Shown here piece after piece: positions 28,428 through 37,636 of a stretch of DNA of 64,000 nt; positions within the stretch are counted from its first letter, which is position 1, and every line of letters begins with the position of its first letter. The DNA is from Saprospiraceae bacterium (GTDB taxonomy: Bacteria; Bacteroidota; Bacteroidia; Chitinophagales; Saprospiraceae): NCBI GenBank assembly GCA_013214355.1, contig JABSSL010000032.1, positions 27,848 to 91,847 of the forward strand. The letters run 5' to 3'. Made by a program: the position numbers and the translations under genes. A model generated the notes under the pieces. It did no database searches. It had not been told where the DNA came from and was given only the letters and a program-made list of their open reading frames with translations.

Positions 28428-29774
28428 ATGATTCCTTACCTCGCTGTAAGGGGTTACACTCTAATAACTAGACAAAACGATAGAACCTTGAATCCTACAA
28501 AGCTCATAGCAATCCTTTTCGGTTTAACTCTATGTTTTTCTTGCAATCCCAAGGAGACACAGGAGGAAAACTCATCACCCATAACATCAACAGTCTTGGC
28601 TAAAGATATTCTAGGAAACCCTGAATATTTGGCGATCTCCTACGGAGGATACCGTCAAAATAGTAGAGATGTTCAACCCACCGTAGCGCAGTTGAAAGAG
28701 GATATGAAAATTCTCTCTGCCATGGGCATCAAGGTTCTACGAACTTATAATGTGGAGTTGCCGCATGCATCGAATGTCGTGGCTGCCATCGCTGAGCTAA
28801 AGAAGGAAGATCCTACTTTCGAAATGTATGTAATGCTGGGGGCTTGGATCGACTGTAAAGGAGCATTTACGGATAATCCTGATCACAACGAGGAAGATGT
28901 CGAAGCCAATGCTGCCGAAATTCAGCGCGCTGTGGAATTAGCTAATCGCTACCCCGATATCATTAAAATTATTGCGGTGGGGAATGAGGCTATGGTTAAG
29001 TGGGCAGCCAGTTATTTTGTACAGCCAGGCGTGATATTGAGATGGGTGAATTATTTGCAAGAGCTAAAACAAGCTGGAGATCTACCAGCGGATCTTTGGA
29101 TCACAAGTTCTGACAACTTTGCTTCCTGGGGGGGAGGAGGTGAGGAATATCATGTAGAAGACCTCACTGCTTTAATTAAGGCGGTTGATTTTGTTTCTCT
29201 ACACACCTATCCAATGCACGATACGCACTACAATCCAGACTTCTGGGGTAATGCCCCCGATGAAGCGTCGAAGTCAGATAGTGCGAGAATTGCCGCAGCC
29301 ATGGATCGGGCACTAGCCTATGCACAGACCCAATACCGAAATACAGCAGAATACATTAGAAACCTTGGGGTTGATAAACCGATCCACATTGGAGAGACAG
29401 GTTGGGCTAGTTTTTCCAATGGGCACTATGGCAATGAAGGTTCCAAGGCTACAGATGAGTACAAGGAGGGCATCTATTATCACCTCCTACGTGACTGGAC
29501 CAATAAAGAAGGGATATCCTGCTTTTACTTCGAGGCCTTTGACGAGAACTGGAAAGACGCTGGCAATCCAGGAGGCTCTGAGAACTATTTTGGACTATTT
29601 ACCATCGACGGTAAAGCCAAATATGTTTTATGGGATCTAGTGGATCAAGGTACTTTCGAAGGATTGGGCAGAGGAGGGCAACCGATCACTAAGACTTTCA
29701 ATGGTGAACTATCGGAATTGCTTAAGGAGGTGGCTACTCCACCCGTGAAAGAATCACTGACTGCTCAACAGTAA
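28428..29774 (+). CDS. GH17-family beta-1,3-glucan hydrolase/transglycosylase lipoprotein
   Basis: The ATG at 28428 gives 448 residues, but a TTG at 28488 would start directly at a normal lipoprotein signal (NPTKLIAILFGLTLCFSC) and is a reasonable alternative. The mature part is a GH17 TIM barrel: SYGGYRQNSRDVQPT, KVLRTYNVE, IAVGNEAMVKW with acid/base E187, IGETGWAS with nucleophile E323 (numbering from 28428), and FEAFDENWK with ENYFGLF near the end. GH17 enzymes of bacteria act as exo- or endo-beta-1,3-glucanases or glucanosyltransferases. Lipid anchoring places it in the periplasm or at the surface, downstream of the GH16 step. Confidence 0.9.
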   Translation: MIPYLAVRGYTLITRQNDRTLNPTKLIAILFGLTLCFSCNPKETQEENSSPITSTVLAKDILGNPEYLAISYGGYRQNSRDVQPTVAQLKEDMKILSAMGIKVLRTYNVELPHASNVVAAIAELKKEDPTFEMYVMLGAWIDCKGAFTDNPDHNEEDVEANAAEIQRAVELANRYPDIIKIIAVGNEAMVKWAASYFVQPGVILRWVNYLQELKQAGDLPADLWITSSDNFASWGGGGEEYHVEDLTALIKAVDFVSLHTYPMHDTHYNPDFWGNAPDEASKSDSARIAAAMDRALAYAQTQYRNTAEYIRNLGVDKPIHIGETGWASFSNGHYGNEGSKATDEYKEGIYYHLLRDWTNKEGISCFYFEAFDENWKDAGNPGGSENYFGLFTIDGKAKYVLWDLVDQGTFEGLGRGGQPITKTFNGELSELLKEVATPPVKESLTAQQ

Positions 29775-29869
29775 TTGAGCTTCCGACGGGCTGAAATCAC
29801 TAAGCTATCCATAATTATGACCCCATAAAATCTGAACTATTTTACCCAGTGCACTTAAAACACCTAAAA

Positions 29870-31345
29870 ATGAAATACCCTTATCTACTACTAGTGCTTA
29901 TGCTTGCTGCCTGTAACACTGTCGAAGAATTAGATGTCGAGGTATATGAGACCTCAGCAGCTGGAAACCAGCTAACCGCATTGACTGAATTTTCTGAAGC
30001 TCAGGAGGCTACGGAAATCAAATTAAAGCCTGATGAATCATTTCAAACCATCACGGGTTTTGGCGGTTCCTTTACCGAATCATCAGCCTATTTGCTAAAT
30101 AAATTAGGAGCAGAAAATAGAGCCAAGATTTTGGAAGCCTACTTCGGGGAAAGTGGGGCCAAGTACTCCTTGACTAGAACACACATGAACTCCTGTGACT
30201 TTTCCGTTAGCAATTACTCCTACGCCCCGGTGGAGGGGGATGTGAAATTAGATAGTTTCTCCATCGAAGAAGATCGAGATGATATCATCCCAATGATCAA
30301 AGAGGCAATGGCCGTTTCTAAGGATGGCTTCAAGATCCTTTCTTCTCCCTGGACTGCTCCTCCGTGGATGAAAGACAATAAAGACTGGCGCGGTGGAAAA
30401 TTACTGCCAGAGTACTATGAAACCTGGGCACTTTTCTTTTCCAAATACTTAGATGCCTATAAAGCTGAGGGGATTGATATTTGGGGATTTACCGTTGAAA
30501 ATGAGCCTCTGGGAAATGATAGCAACTGGGAGAGTATGCACTTCACTCCTGCTGAAATGACGCACTTTGTCCAACAATATTTGGGTCCTAAGCTAGAGGC
30601 TGATGGCCATAGTGTCAATATCTTAGGCTATGACCAAAACCGAGAACACCTGAAGGAATGGGTGGATGAAATGTACAAAGACGAGGGAACTTCTAAATAT
30701 TATGATGGAACAGCGATACACTGGTACGCTAGTACTTTTGAAGTGTTCCCAGAAGAACTACAATATGCCCACCAGAAGGCCCCAAATAAATATTTGATCC
30801 AGTCAGAAGCTTGTGTGGATGCCCAAGTACCCGTGTGGCAGGATGATCAATGGTATTGGTCCAAGGAAGCTACGGATTGGGGTTGGGACTGGGCTCCAGA
30901 GGACCAAAAACATATGCACCCCAAGTATGTGCCGGTTTACCGCTATGCTCGCGATATCATCGGTTGTCTAAACAATTGGGTAGACGGGTGGATCGATTGG
31001 AATATGGTACTGGATCGCCAGGGCGGCCCTAACTGGTTCAAGAACTGGTGTGTTGCGCCGGTCATTGTTGATCCGGATGCGGATCAAGTCTACTTCACGC
31101 CGCTTTACTACACCTTATCTCATTTCAGTCGATATATCCGACCTGGTGCTAAAAGAATTGGTTTTGAGCACACTGATGAGGATCTACTCGTAACTGCTGC
31201 CCAAAACCCTGATGGCTCCCTTGCCGTGGTATTGCTCAACCAAGGGAGTGAAGAAAAACAGATTTCTCTTTCTCTCGGCGAGAAAGTCAAAAATATCTCC
31301 ATTGATGCCCAAGCCATACAAACGATTATAGTTCCCAATCAATAG
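29870..31345 (+). CDS. GH30 beta-1,6-glucanase or beta-glucosidase lipoprotein
   Basis: Start set at the ATG at 29870, which opens a lipoprotein signal (LMLAAC, Cys15); the frame extends to a GTG at 29849. 491 residues. GH30 hallmarks: ITGFGGSFTESSAYLL, RTHMNSCDFS, PWTAPPWMK, FTVENEPLG with acid/base E212, LIQSEACVD with nucleophile E313, then YIRPGAKRIG and the closing beta-sandwich. GH30 members in laminarin loci remove beta-1,6 branches from the beta-1,3 chain, and the context with GH16 and GH17 points to that role; beta-glucosidase or beta-fucosidase activity cannot be excluded. Confidence 0.92.
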   Translation: MKYPYLLLVLMLAACNTVEELDVEVYETSAAGNQLTALTEFSEAQEATEIKLKPDESFQTITGFGGSFTESSAYLLNKLGAENRAKILEAYFGESGAKYSLTRTHMNSCDFSVSNYSYAPVEGDVKLDSFSIEEDRDDIIPMIKEAMAVSKDGFKILSSPWTAPPWMKDNKDWRGGKLLPEYYETWALFFSKYLDAYKAEGIDIWGFTVENEPLGNDSNWESMHFTPAEMTHFVQQYLGPKLEADGHSVNILGYDQNREHLKEWVDEMYKDEGTSKYYDGTAIHWYASTFEVFPEELQYAHQKAPNKYLIQSEACVDAQVPVWQDDQWYWSKEATDWGWDWAPEDQKHMHPKYVPVYRYARDIIGCLNNWVDGWIDWNMVLDRQGGPNWFKNWCVAPVIVDPDADQVYFTPLYYTLSHFSRYIRPGAKRIGFEHTDEDLLVTAAQNPDGSLAVVLLNQGSEEKQISLSLGEKVKNISIDAQAIQTIIVPNQ

Positions 31346-31368
31346 TACCTTCAACAAAACGCATTATC

Positions 31369-32799
31369 ATGAGTCAATACAAAACCGCAGCCAAGGATAG
31401 AGTACCCGTGGTGCAGAAGTTTGCCTTCGGCGCCGGACACCTCGTAAATAACCTGCTACCCGGAGCACTCGGTATTTTCATGTTCTTCTTGCTAACAGCT
31501 TTCGGAATGGACCCCTTTTTAGCAGGGCTTCTAGGAGGCTTACCCAGGATTTTCGATGCCTTGACGGATCCGATCATGGGTTTTATTTCAGACAATACGA
31601 AATCCAAATACGGACGAAGACGTCCCTATATATTTGTAGGAGCAATCCTTAGCGGGGTGTTTTTTGTGATTCTGTGGCAATTAGATGAAAACAATACGCA
31701 ATCCTATAACTTCTGGTATTTTTTACTGTTTTCACTCGTTTATTTGATCGGGAATACGATTTTTTCCACTCCTTTAATTGGACTGGGGTATGAAATGACC
31801 TCGGATTACAACGAGCGAACGCGTCTGATGGCCTTCTCCCAAACCATGGGCCAAATTGCTTGGATGATCGTTCCTTGGTTTTGGGTATTGATCGCTGACC
31901 CGGATCTATTTAATAATCAAGCAGAGGGGGTTCGGAAGCTCTCCGTGGTAGTTGGAGCGGTCTGTATTGCCCTAGGAGTACTACCAGCTATCTTTTGTAA
32001 AGGTATTGATGCCTCGGAGATGGCAAATCGGAAAGAAATTTCCTTTGCTACCTTATTTACCAATCTTGTAGATCTTTTTAAGGGGATCGTACAAGTGGCC
32101 AAGAATAAACCCTTTGTGAAACTGTGTGGCGCAACCTTCCTGGTCTTCAATGGCTTCCAAATGGTAGCTTCTTTTAGCTATTTCATCATCGTATTCTACA
32201 TGTTTGATGGAGATTATGGGGCGGCAGGAAATTGGCCAGCATGGTTCTCTACCATAAGTGCCTTTGCTACCGCCTTTTTGGTAATACCTATCATTTCCTG
32301 GATGTCTAATCGGATGGGAAAAAGAAAAGCATTTATCCTGTCCACAGCCATCTCCATCGTAGGTTATGTGTTGAAATGGTGGGGATTCAATCCAGATAAC
32401 CCTTGGCTGCTTTTCATGCCACTTCCATTTATCGCCTTTGGAGTTGGTGGTCTATTCACCTTGATGATGAGTATGACGGCCGATGTATGCGATTTAGATG
32501 AATTGGAGAATGGGATGCCACGCCGAGAGGGAACTTTTGGAGCTATCTATTGGTGGATGGTGAAATTGGGGCAAGCGCTTGCTCTAGTAATGGGCGGATT
32601 GGTCTTGAAGATTGTTGGTTTTGACCAGAATTCGCAATTGCAAACTGTCGAAACATTGACCCGCCTGCGCTTGGCAGATATCATTGTTCCTGCCTTTACC
32701 GCAGGCCTAGCCATCTGGGTTATGTGGAGTTATGACCTGACCGAAGATAGAGCACGTGAAATTCAAGAAACATTGGTGGAAAGAAGAGGTGAGCTTTAG
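31369..32799 (+). CDS. GPH-family sugar:cation symporter (MFS)
   Basis: 476 residues, about 12 hydrophobic helices, no signal peptide. DALTDPIMGFISDNTKSKYGRRRP is the GPH-family (glycoside-pentoside-hexuronide) signature around the first cytoplasmic loop, here quoted in part; SNRMGKRKAF follows the sixth helix region. It starts 23 bp after the GH30 stop. It likely imports glucan oligosaccharides or glucose-type disaccharides released in the periplasm, feeding the cytoplasmic phosphorylase. Confidence 0.88.
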   Translation: MSQYKTAAKDRVPVVQKFAFGAGHLVNNLLPGALGIFMFFLLTAFGMDPFLAGLLGGLPRIFDALTDPIMGFISDNTKSKYGRRRPYIFVGAILSGVFFVILWQLDENNTQSYNFWYFLLFSLVYLIGNTIFSTPLIGLGYEMTSDYNERTRLMAFSQTMGQIAWMIVPWFWVLIADPDLFNNQAEGVRKLSVVVGAVCIALGVLPAIFCKGIDASEMANRKEISFATLFTNLVDLFKGIVQVAKNKPFVKLCGATFLVFNGFQMVASFSYFIIVFYMFDGDYGAAGNWPAWFSTISAFATAFLVIPIISWMSNRMGKRKAFILSTAISIVGYVLKWWGFNPDNPWLLFMPLPFIAFGVGGLFTLMMSMTADVCDLDELENGMPRREGTFGAIYWWMVKLGQALALVMGGLVLKIVGFDQNSQLQTVETLTRLRLADIIVPAFTAGLAIWVMWSYDLTEDRAREIQETLVERRGEL

Positions 32800-32872
32800 G
32801 GCTTGTCTATTCTTCTGGCCACGAGAATAATCATACACTAAATCCTGTAGTCTTAGAATTAACAAAACTGAT

Positions 32873-33757
32873 ATGTCATTTAGGTACCGTAAATCATGGG
32901 ACATCAAGGGCGTCGACCTTAATAGCAAATCGGCAGCAGAAATTGAGGCTCTTTTCAAAGGAGTATTGGAGGATGGTATGCATGGCCTATGCTTTAGTGC
33001 ATATGTGGAAGGCCAAGAGCCAGGCTCAATTTTGACCGATGAACAAGTCCGCCGTCGTATGGGGATCATTGCACCTTATACCAGTTGGGTACGTTCTTTT
33101 TCCTGCATTGAAGGGAATGAATTGATACCAAAAATCGCCAAAGAATTTGGCATTAAAACCTTAGTGGGAGCCTGGATTGGAGATGATCCAGAAAAGAACG
33201 AAGAGGAAATTGTTGCGCTAATTGATTTGGCCAAACAAGGAGTGATCGATATTGCGGCAGTCGGTAATGAGGTCATGTATCGTAAAGATGCCACGGAAGA
33301 TGAACTGCTAAGCTATATCTATCGCGTGAAGGAGGCTTTACCAGATATCCCGGTGGGGTACGTAGATGCCTATTATGAATTCAGCCATCGCCCCCGCATT
33401 ACCGAAGCTTGTGATGTGATTCTAGCAAATTGTTACCCTTATTGGGAAGAATGCCACATTGACTATAGCTTGTTACATGCCAAGCAGATGTATTATCAAG
33501 CATTAGCAGCCGGTCAGGGTAAGAAGGTAATCGTCACCGAAACGGGATGGCCAAGCCAGGGCACTGCCCTAGGTGATGCAGAGCCTTCCAGAAGCAATGC
33601 CCTACGTTACTTCTTGAACATGCAGCAATGGTCAGCGCAGGAAAATATCGAAATGTTCTACTTCTCCTCCTTTGATGAAGCTTGGAAAGTGGGCGCAGAG
33701 GGAGATGTTGGTGCCTACTGGGGACTTTGGGACAAAGATGAACAACTTAAATTCTAA
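32873..33757 (+). CDS. GH17-family protein without signal peptide (first copy)
   Basis: 294 residues, no signal peptide or TM segment. GH17 barrel with AAVGNEVMY (acid/base E133) and VTETGWPS (nucleophile E223), WVRSFSCIEGNELI and a terminal GAYWGLWDKD. Because it follows a sugar importer and lacks an export signal, it is predicted cytoplasmic. Acting on imported beta-1,3-oligoglucans, it may hydrolyse or transglycosylate them to lengths that suit the phosphorylase. It is clearly different in sequence from the lipoprotein GH17 and from the next GH17. Confidence 0.87.
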   Translation: MSFRYRKSWDIKGVDLNSKSAAEIEALFKGVLEDGMHGLCFSAYVEGQEPGSILTDEQVRRRMGIIAPYTSWVRSFSCIEGNELIPKIAKEFGIKTLVGAWIGDDPEKNEEEIVALIDLAKQGVIDIAAVGNEVMYRKDATEDELLSYIYRVKEALPDIPVGYVDAYYEFSHRPRITEACDVILANCYPYWEECHIDYSLLHAKQMYYQALAAGQGKKVIVTETGWPSQGTALGDAEPSRSNALRYFLNMQQWSAQENIEMFYFSSFDEAWKVGAEGDVGAYWGLWDKDEQLKF

Positions 33758-33901
33758 TACTGTTTTACTAAGGTTAAATGCTTGGGTTGTGGAGCGATTC
33801 TTTTGCTTCATGACCCAATCTGCAATAAGGATATTGACGAACGGATCTAAACTTATTCCAGCTCATAGGAGTATAATAAGGTGAAATCAGTTCTCTCATT
33901 G

Positions 33902-34028
33902 AAAGATACCGTTCTCCGACAATTTTGTGGTCAGCGTTTTAGCTAGGAGAATTACGCCCAACGGAAGTAAGACTTTTAGCTAAAAGGGTGACTCCAAAAC
34001 ACAAAAATTGTCAGAGAACCAAAGATAC
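33902..34028. mobile_element. 111-bp palindromic MITE-like element with 8-bp target duplication
   Basis: The direct repeat AAAGATAC (33902-33909 and 34021-34028) flanks a 111-bp sequence whose halves pair with each other: GTTCTC-C-GACAATTTTGTG (33911 on) with CACAAAAATTGTC-A-GAGAAC (ending 34019), and inside it GTCAGCGTTTTAGCTA with TAGCTAAAAGGGTGAC. No ORF is inside. This is the form of a non-autonomous, transposase-dependent element. It sits between two GH17 genes, and its right end is 6 bp from the next ATG, so it may carry or block that gene's ribosome-binding region. Confidence 0.6.
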
Positions 34029-34034
34029 AAGTAC

Positions 34035-34976
34035 ATGACTCACAGCAATAAACAGCCCTTCCCCTTTGCCGCAGCCATATGCTATTCGGGTTTTCGAGAA
34101 GGGCAGCACCCGGGAGGAGAGCATCCGACTTATGAGCAGATTAAGGAGGATCTATTGATCTTACAAGGTCATTGGAAGTACCTTCGCTTATATGATTGCG
34201 ATCAGCACGCCCTGACTACTTTGGAAGTGATCCGTCAGGAGCGGCTCGACTTCCAAATTATGCTAGGAGCCTATATCGAGGCTGAAATGAACAACTTTGG
34301 TTGCCCCTGGGGTGGAGGAGTATATTCGGAAGAGCAATTAGACAAGAACAGAACAAGTAATCTACAAAAGATCAATAAATTGATTGATCTCGCTAATCAG
34401 TATCCTGATATTATTTGTTCGCTATCTGCCGGAAATGAAGCTTGCGTAGATTGGACCGACCATTACGTTCCCGTCAATCGAGTAGTGGAGTACGTGAAAC
34501 TCATCAAAAGGGGAGCAAAACAACCGGTGACCTTTTGCGAGAACTATGTTCCCTGGCTACATAAACTCAAGCCTCTAGCAGAAGTGGTAGATTTCATTTC
34601 TATCCATACCTATCCCGTTTGGGAATACAAGCACATTCATGAGGCTATCGGGTATACTAAGGAAAACTACCAATCCGTAGCTAGCTTGTACCCCAATACG
34701 CCAGTTGTGATCACAGAAGCAGGCTGGACCACTCAATCCAATGGCCATGGCATCAATCCTCAAAACGTCAATGAGGAGCTGCAAAAGACTTACTTCCAAG
34801 ACCTCATGGAATGGACGGAAGCCGAACAGATCACAACCTTCGTCTTCGAAGCTTTTGACGAACCCTGGAAAGGTTCCGCTGATCCGATGGAGCCAGAGAA
34901 ACACTGGGGTTTGTTTAAAGTAGATCGAAGCCCGAAGCTGGTGGTTGAACACTTGAGTCAGCAGCCCATTACATAG
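34035..34976 (+). CDS. GH17-family protein without signal peptide (second copy)
   Basis: Start at the ATG at 34035, giving 313 residues; an upstream TTG at 34008 would put the start inside the palindromic element and is unlikely. No signal peptide. GH17 features: AAAICYSGFREGQHPGG at the first strand, SAGNEACVDW with acid/base E135, VITEAGWTTQS with nucleophile E228, FEAFDEPWKG and KHWGLFKVD. More similar in layout to the lipoprotein GH17 than to its neighbour. Likely cytoplasmic, with a role on imported oligoglucans. Last gene of the + strand glucan locus, closed by a strong bidirectional hairpin. Confidence 0.87.
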   Translation: MTHSNKQPFPFAAAICYSGFREGQHPGGEHPTYEQIKEDLLILQGHWKYLRLYDCDQHALTTLEVIRQERLDFQIMLGAYIEAEMNNFGCPWGGGVYSEEQLDKNRTSNLQKINKLIDLANQYPDIICSLSAGNEACVDWTDHYVPVNRVVEYVKLIKRGAKQPVTFCENYVPWLHKLKPLAEVVDFISIHTYPVWEYKHIHEAIGYTKENYQSVASLYPNTPVVITEAGWTTQSNGHGINPQNVNEELQKTYFQDLMEWTEAEQITTFVFEAFDEPWKGSADPMEPEKHWGLFKVDRSPKLVVEHLSQQPIT

Positions 34977-34980
34977 TTAG

Positions 34981-35015
34981 ATAGCTGTCCGTAGTTTCAA
35001 ACTACGGACAGCTAT
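34981..35015. terminator. 17-bp perfect hairpin between convergent genes
   Basis: ATAGCTGTCCGTAGTTT (34981-34997), one central C, AAACTACGGACAGCTAT (34999-35015). It lies 5 bp after the GH17 stop and 18 bp from the stop of the convergent GH78-like gene, so it can serve both as terminator. No long T-run follows on either strand. Confidence 0.75.
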
Positions 35016-35032
35016 GTAGTTGTTGATCCGTA

Positions 35033-37636
35033 CTAAAAAAGGATGCGGTACTTGCCATCACTTAGGGGTAGATGAGTTCCTTGTTGATGCTTGAGGGAAA
35101 GCTGCTGATCGTTGACCCTCATCCTTTTCTTTTCTTTGGGAGAGAAACCTTCTAGATCCAATACTACTTCCATGTTTTTGGGAATATCTAATGTCAACTC
35201 TTGAGTTTGACCTGTATTGCGCAGCCATTTTACCGACAGGATTCCCTGTGGACAGGGAATTTGCCCTTGTGTATCAACGAGGGAAGTGGACGTAGGACGT
35301 ATAAGCACTTTTTTCATGCCGGGCCGAATGGGTTGAACACCCAGCAGGAACTCCCCGAAAAGAGCAGGAGGGAAGCAGCTTTCCGTTTGCGCATCGCTAC
35401 GACTGTGAGGCCTTACCTGACCGCTTCGGCCCGTTTTGTCGAGCCACCATTCCTCAAAGAGCGTTTGGTTGGTGTTGGGAGCCAGCATTTTGTCGAAGCG
35501 ACGGCGGAACAGGGCTAGAGATTCATCAATATAGCCATAGTTGCACAATCCTTTATGTAGGAAATAGGACATAGCTGGCGTAACCATGATCATTCCGTTG
35601 GCCCTTTTGACATAGTTGAGTTCATCTTCCTCCAATAGTTGCTCGGCGACAGCCAGGGCTTGTTCTGGCGTGGCAATTTGTAGGGCGAGAGCCATGGCAT
35701 TGGCGTGCTCCCCGGATTGGGGAGAGCGCTCTCCGTCGATTAAAGCGTCTGCGAATAATTGCTTTTCTTCATCCCAAAAGTATTCGCGAATGGATTGCCG
35801 GGCTAGCATTGCTCTTTCCCGAAATTGGTCTCCTGCTTTTTCCCCCAGCCAGTCCAAAACTTCGGCAAAATCTTCTAGTGCGCCTAGGTAATGACCATTG
35901 AGGTTGAGGTTGGCCCCTCGCCGATCAATGATGGCGTGATCCAGCCAGTAAGGGTAGGGCGGGTTATCAATAAGACCTAGATTGTTGGTATAGCTATGTA
36001 ATAGGGCCATGAGCTTCCGAGCGGCGGGGAGCAACTGCCGAACCGTAATCTCATCTCCTGAATGCAGGAAGTATTCCCGCAAGCTTCTGATCCAAAGGCA
36101 GTTGGAATCCATGATGATCATATAGTCATCTGCAGCTAAGGGAGCGTAGGCAGGCATCATGCCATTTGCCTCCTGCTCCTGGGCAACTTGCACCAGATAG
36201 CGGCGTTGTAAGTACGAATCTCCAAAGAGCCAATAGTTACCCATGGCGCCATAGTAGCCCGTCTGGGCATACTGGCGACGTTCTCGATAATTGTCGGTAT
36301 AGCCATCTGTAGTGCAAGCCTCAATAGTCTTGGCCGTTGCTTCCATATAGGACTGTACCCAGGGGGCGGCTGTGGATTCCATGTTTCCGCGTACTTCAAA
36401 AGGGTAGGAGAGGGCGCGAATTGCAAGGCGGTGAATTTTTACAGGAGTAGGACTGTCAATGACTAAGGCGAGGTAGCGAGCAGGCTTCCAATAGGTGGCT
36501 TCCCATTCGTCATGATCTCCGGATAAAATCAGTCGATCATTGAAATCGGAAAAGACCACTTTATGATTGAATTGCTGATTGACGATAAATGGCGCACAGC
36601 GCACCTCTACACTTGCCCCGGTCTCCCCTTCAATTTGAAGGATGGGCGTGCCGATGTGAAGCTCACCAAAATCGAAAAGTAGGAATTGCTTTTGCCCTCC
36701 TGTGGTGCCAGGGAGTGTAAGAGACTGCTGCTTTGCCTGAAAACTTTTCCAATTCGATCGAAGATCGGGGGTAATACTTGACTTGATATCAATTGGTCGC
36801 TCAGCATCTACTACATTAGCAAGGACGCTGCTGCTCATAATCAACGCTTGTGGCTGTTTTTCTACTTCAATTAAATACGGTAAATCCCTGGGAACCAGGT
36901 TTGTCCATGGAGGAGTTAGAGCTCTCGAACGGGCGTTTTTTTGTACGGATGGCCATCCCACCTTTCGCATGAGTGGGGTAGCCGATGACCAATTGGTATC
37001 ATCAAAAGCTGTTTTATTCCACCCTTTTATCTCCTTGCGTAAGTCTACCTGGTCACCTACCACTAACTGGAAGCGACTAATTTTGGGAGCCTTGTCATCC
37101 CACGATGAATCGGGTGCGACTTTCCAACTTGGATCACTGACAAGTGGCTTATTTATTTTCGCTCCCGACGATAAATCCAACTGCACCAATAGACCGGCTC
37201 GATCACTTAGGTGGTATGCATACTTGCCTTTTTGATGATGTACACGTACGGCAATGGTATTCTGGCCTGCTTGTAATAACCGTTCCACTTCCCAAATGTC
37301 GAAGGATTGATGATGGGGTGCGCAGCGGGCAGGACCTTGCGCGATGTACTGACCATTGAGATAGAGCTGATAGTGTGTACTTGCCGTAATACGGAGTGAG
37401 GCTTGAGTCACAGCAGTAAGTTCCGCCTTTGTAAGTTCAAAAGATCGACGTGCTAGGAGTACATCAGATTCAATCTTTTCATCCAACCAAATCCATTGGG
37501 CTTGCCAATCGAAAGATTGCTCGGGAAGAGCTGCAGGGGTAAACCAGGTCCCCTTTACCTGTGCATTTCCTTGGGCCTGGTTATTTACCAGGAATCCCAA
37601 TAAGAGGGAGATGCTTAGAGCATATCTTTTTATCAT
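35033..37636 (-). CDS. GH78-like alpha-L-rhamnosidase family protein
   Basis: 867 residues from the ATG at 37636, which overlaps the GH2 stop (ATGA); a GTG one codon earlier is also in frame. Signal peptide ends near NNQAQ. N-terminal beta-domains (FDWQAQWIWLDE, HYQLYLNGQYIAQGPAR) are those of Bac_rhamnosid_N; then a beta-sandwich (LLFDFGELHIGTPILQ) and an alpha/alpha toroid with TTDGYTDNYRERRQYAQTG and a closing beta-domain (RPTSTSLVDTQG). The active-site string differs from the common 'DCPQR.ER.GW.GD' form, so the preferred sugar may not be L-rhamnose. It is probably co-transcribed with the GH2 gene. Confidence 0.75.
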   Translation of the reverse strand: MIKRYALSISLLLGFLVNNQAQGNAQVKGTWFTPAALPEQSFDWQAQWIWLDEKIESDVLLARRSFELTKAELTAVTQASLRITASTHYQLYLNGQYIAQGPARCAPHHQSFDIWEVERLLQAGQNTIAVRVHHQKGKYAYHLSDRAGLLVQLDLSSGAKINKPLVSDPSWKVAPDSSWDDKAPKISRFQLVVGDQVDLRKEIKGWNKTAFDDTNWSSATPLMRKVGWPSVQKNARSRALTPPWTNLVPRDLPYLIEVEKQPQALIMSSSVLANVVDAERPIDIKSSITPDLRSNWKSFQAKQQSLTLPGTTGGQKQFLLFDFGELHIGTPILQIEGETGASVEVRCAPFIVNQQFNHKVVFSDFNDRLILSGDHDEWEATYWKPARYLALVIDSPTPVKIHRLAIRALSYPFEVRGNMESTAAPWVQSYMEATAKTIEACTTDGYTDNYRERRQYAQTGYYGAMGNYWLFGDSYLQRRYLVQVAQEQEANGMMPAYAPLAADDYMIIMDSNCLWIRSLREYFLHSGDEITVRQLLPAARKLMALLHSYTNNLGLIDNPPYPYWLDHAIIDRRGANLNLNGHYLGALEDFAEVLDWLGEKAGDQFRERAMLARQSIREYFWDEEKQLFADALIDGERSPQSGEHANAMALALQIATPEQALAVAEQLLEEDELNYVKRANGMIMVTPAMSYFLHKGLCNYGYIDESLALFRRRFDKMLAPNTNQTLFEEWWLDKTGRSGQVRPHSRSDAQTESCFPPALFGEFLLGVQPIRPGMKKVLIRPTSTSLVDTQGQIPCPQGILSVKWLRNTGQTQELTLDIPKNMEVVLDLEGFSPKEKKRMRVNDQQLSLKHQQGTHLPLSDGKYRILF

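Noticed and set aside
34008..34034. Upstream TTG start for the last GH17 gene
   Set aside because: It lies inside the palindromic element; the ATG at 34035 gives the normal GH17 beginning.
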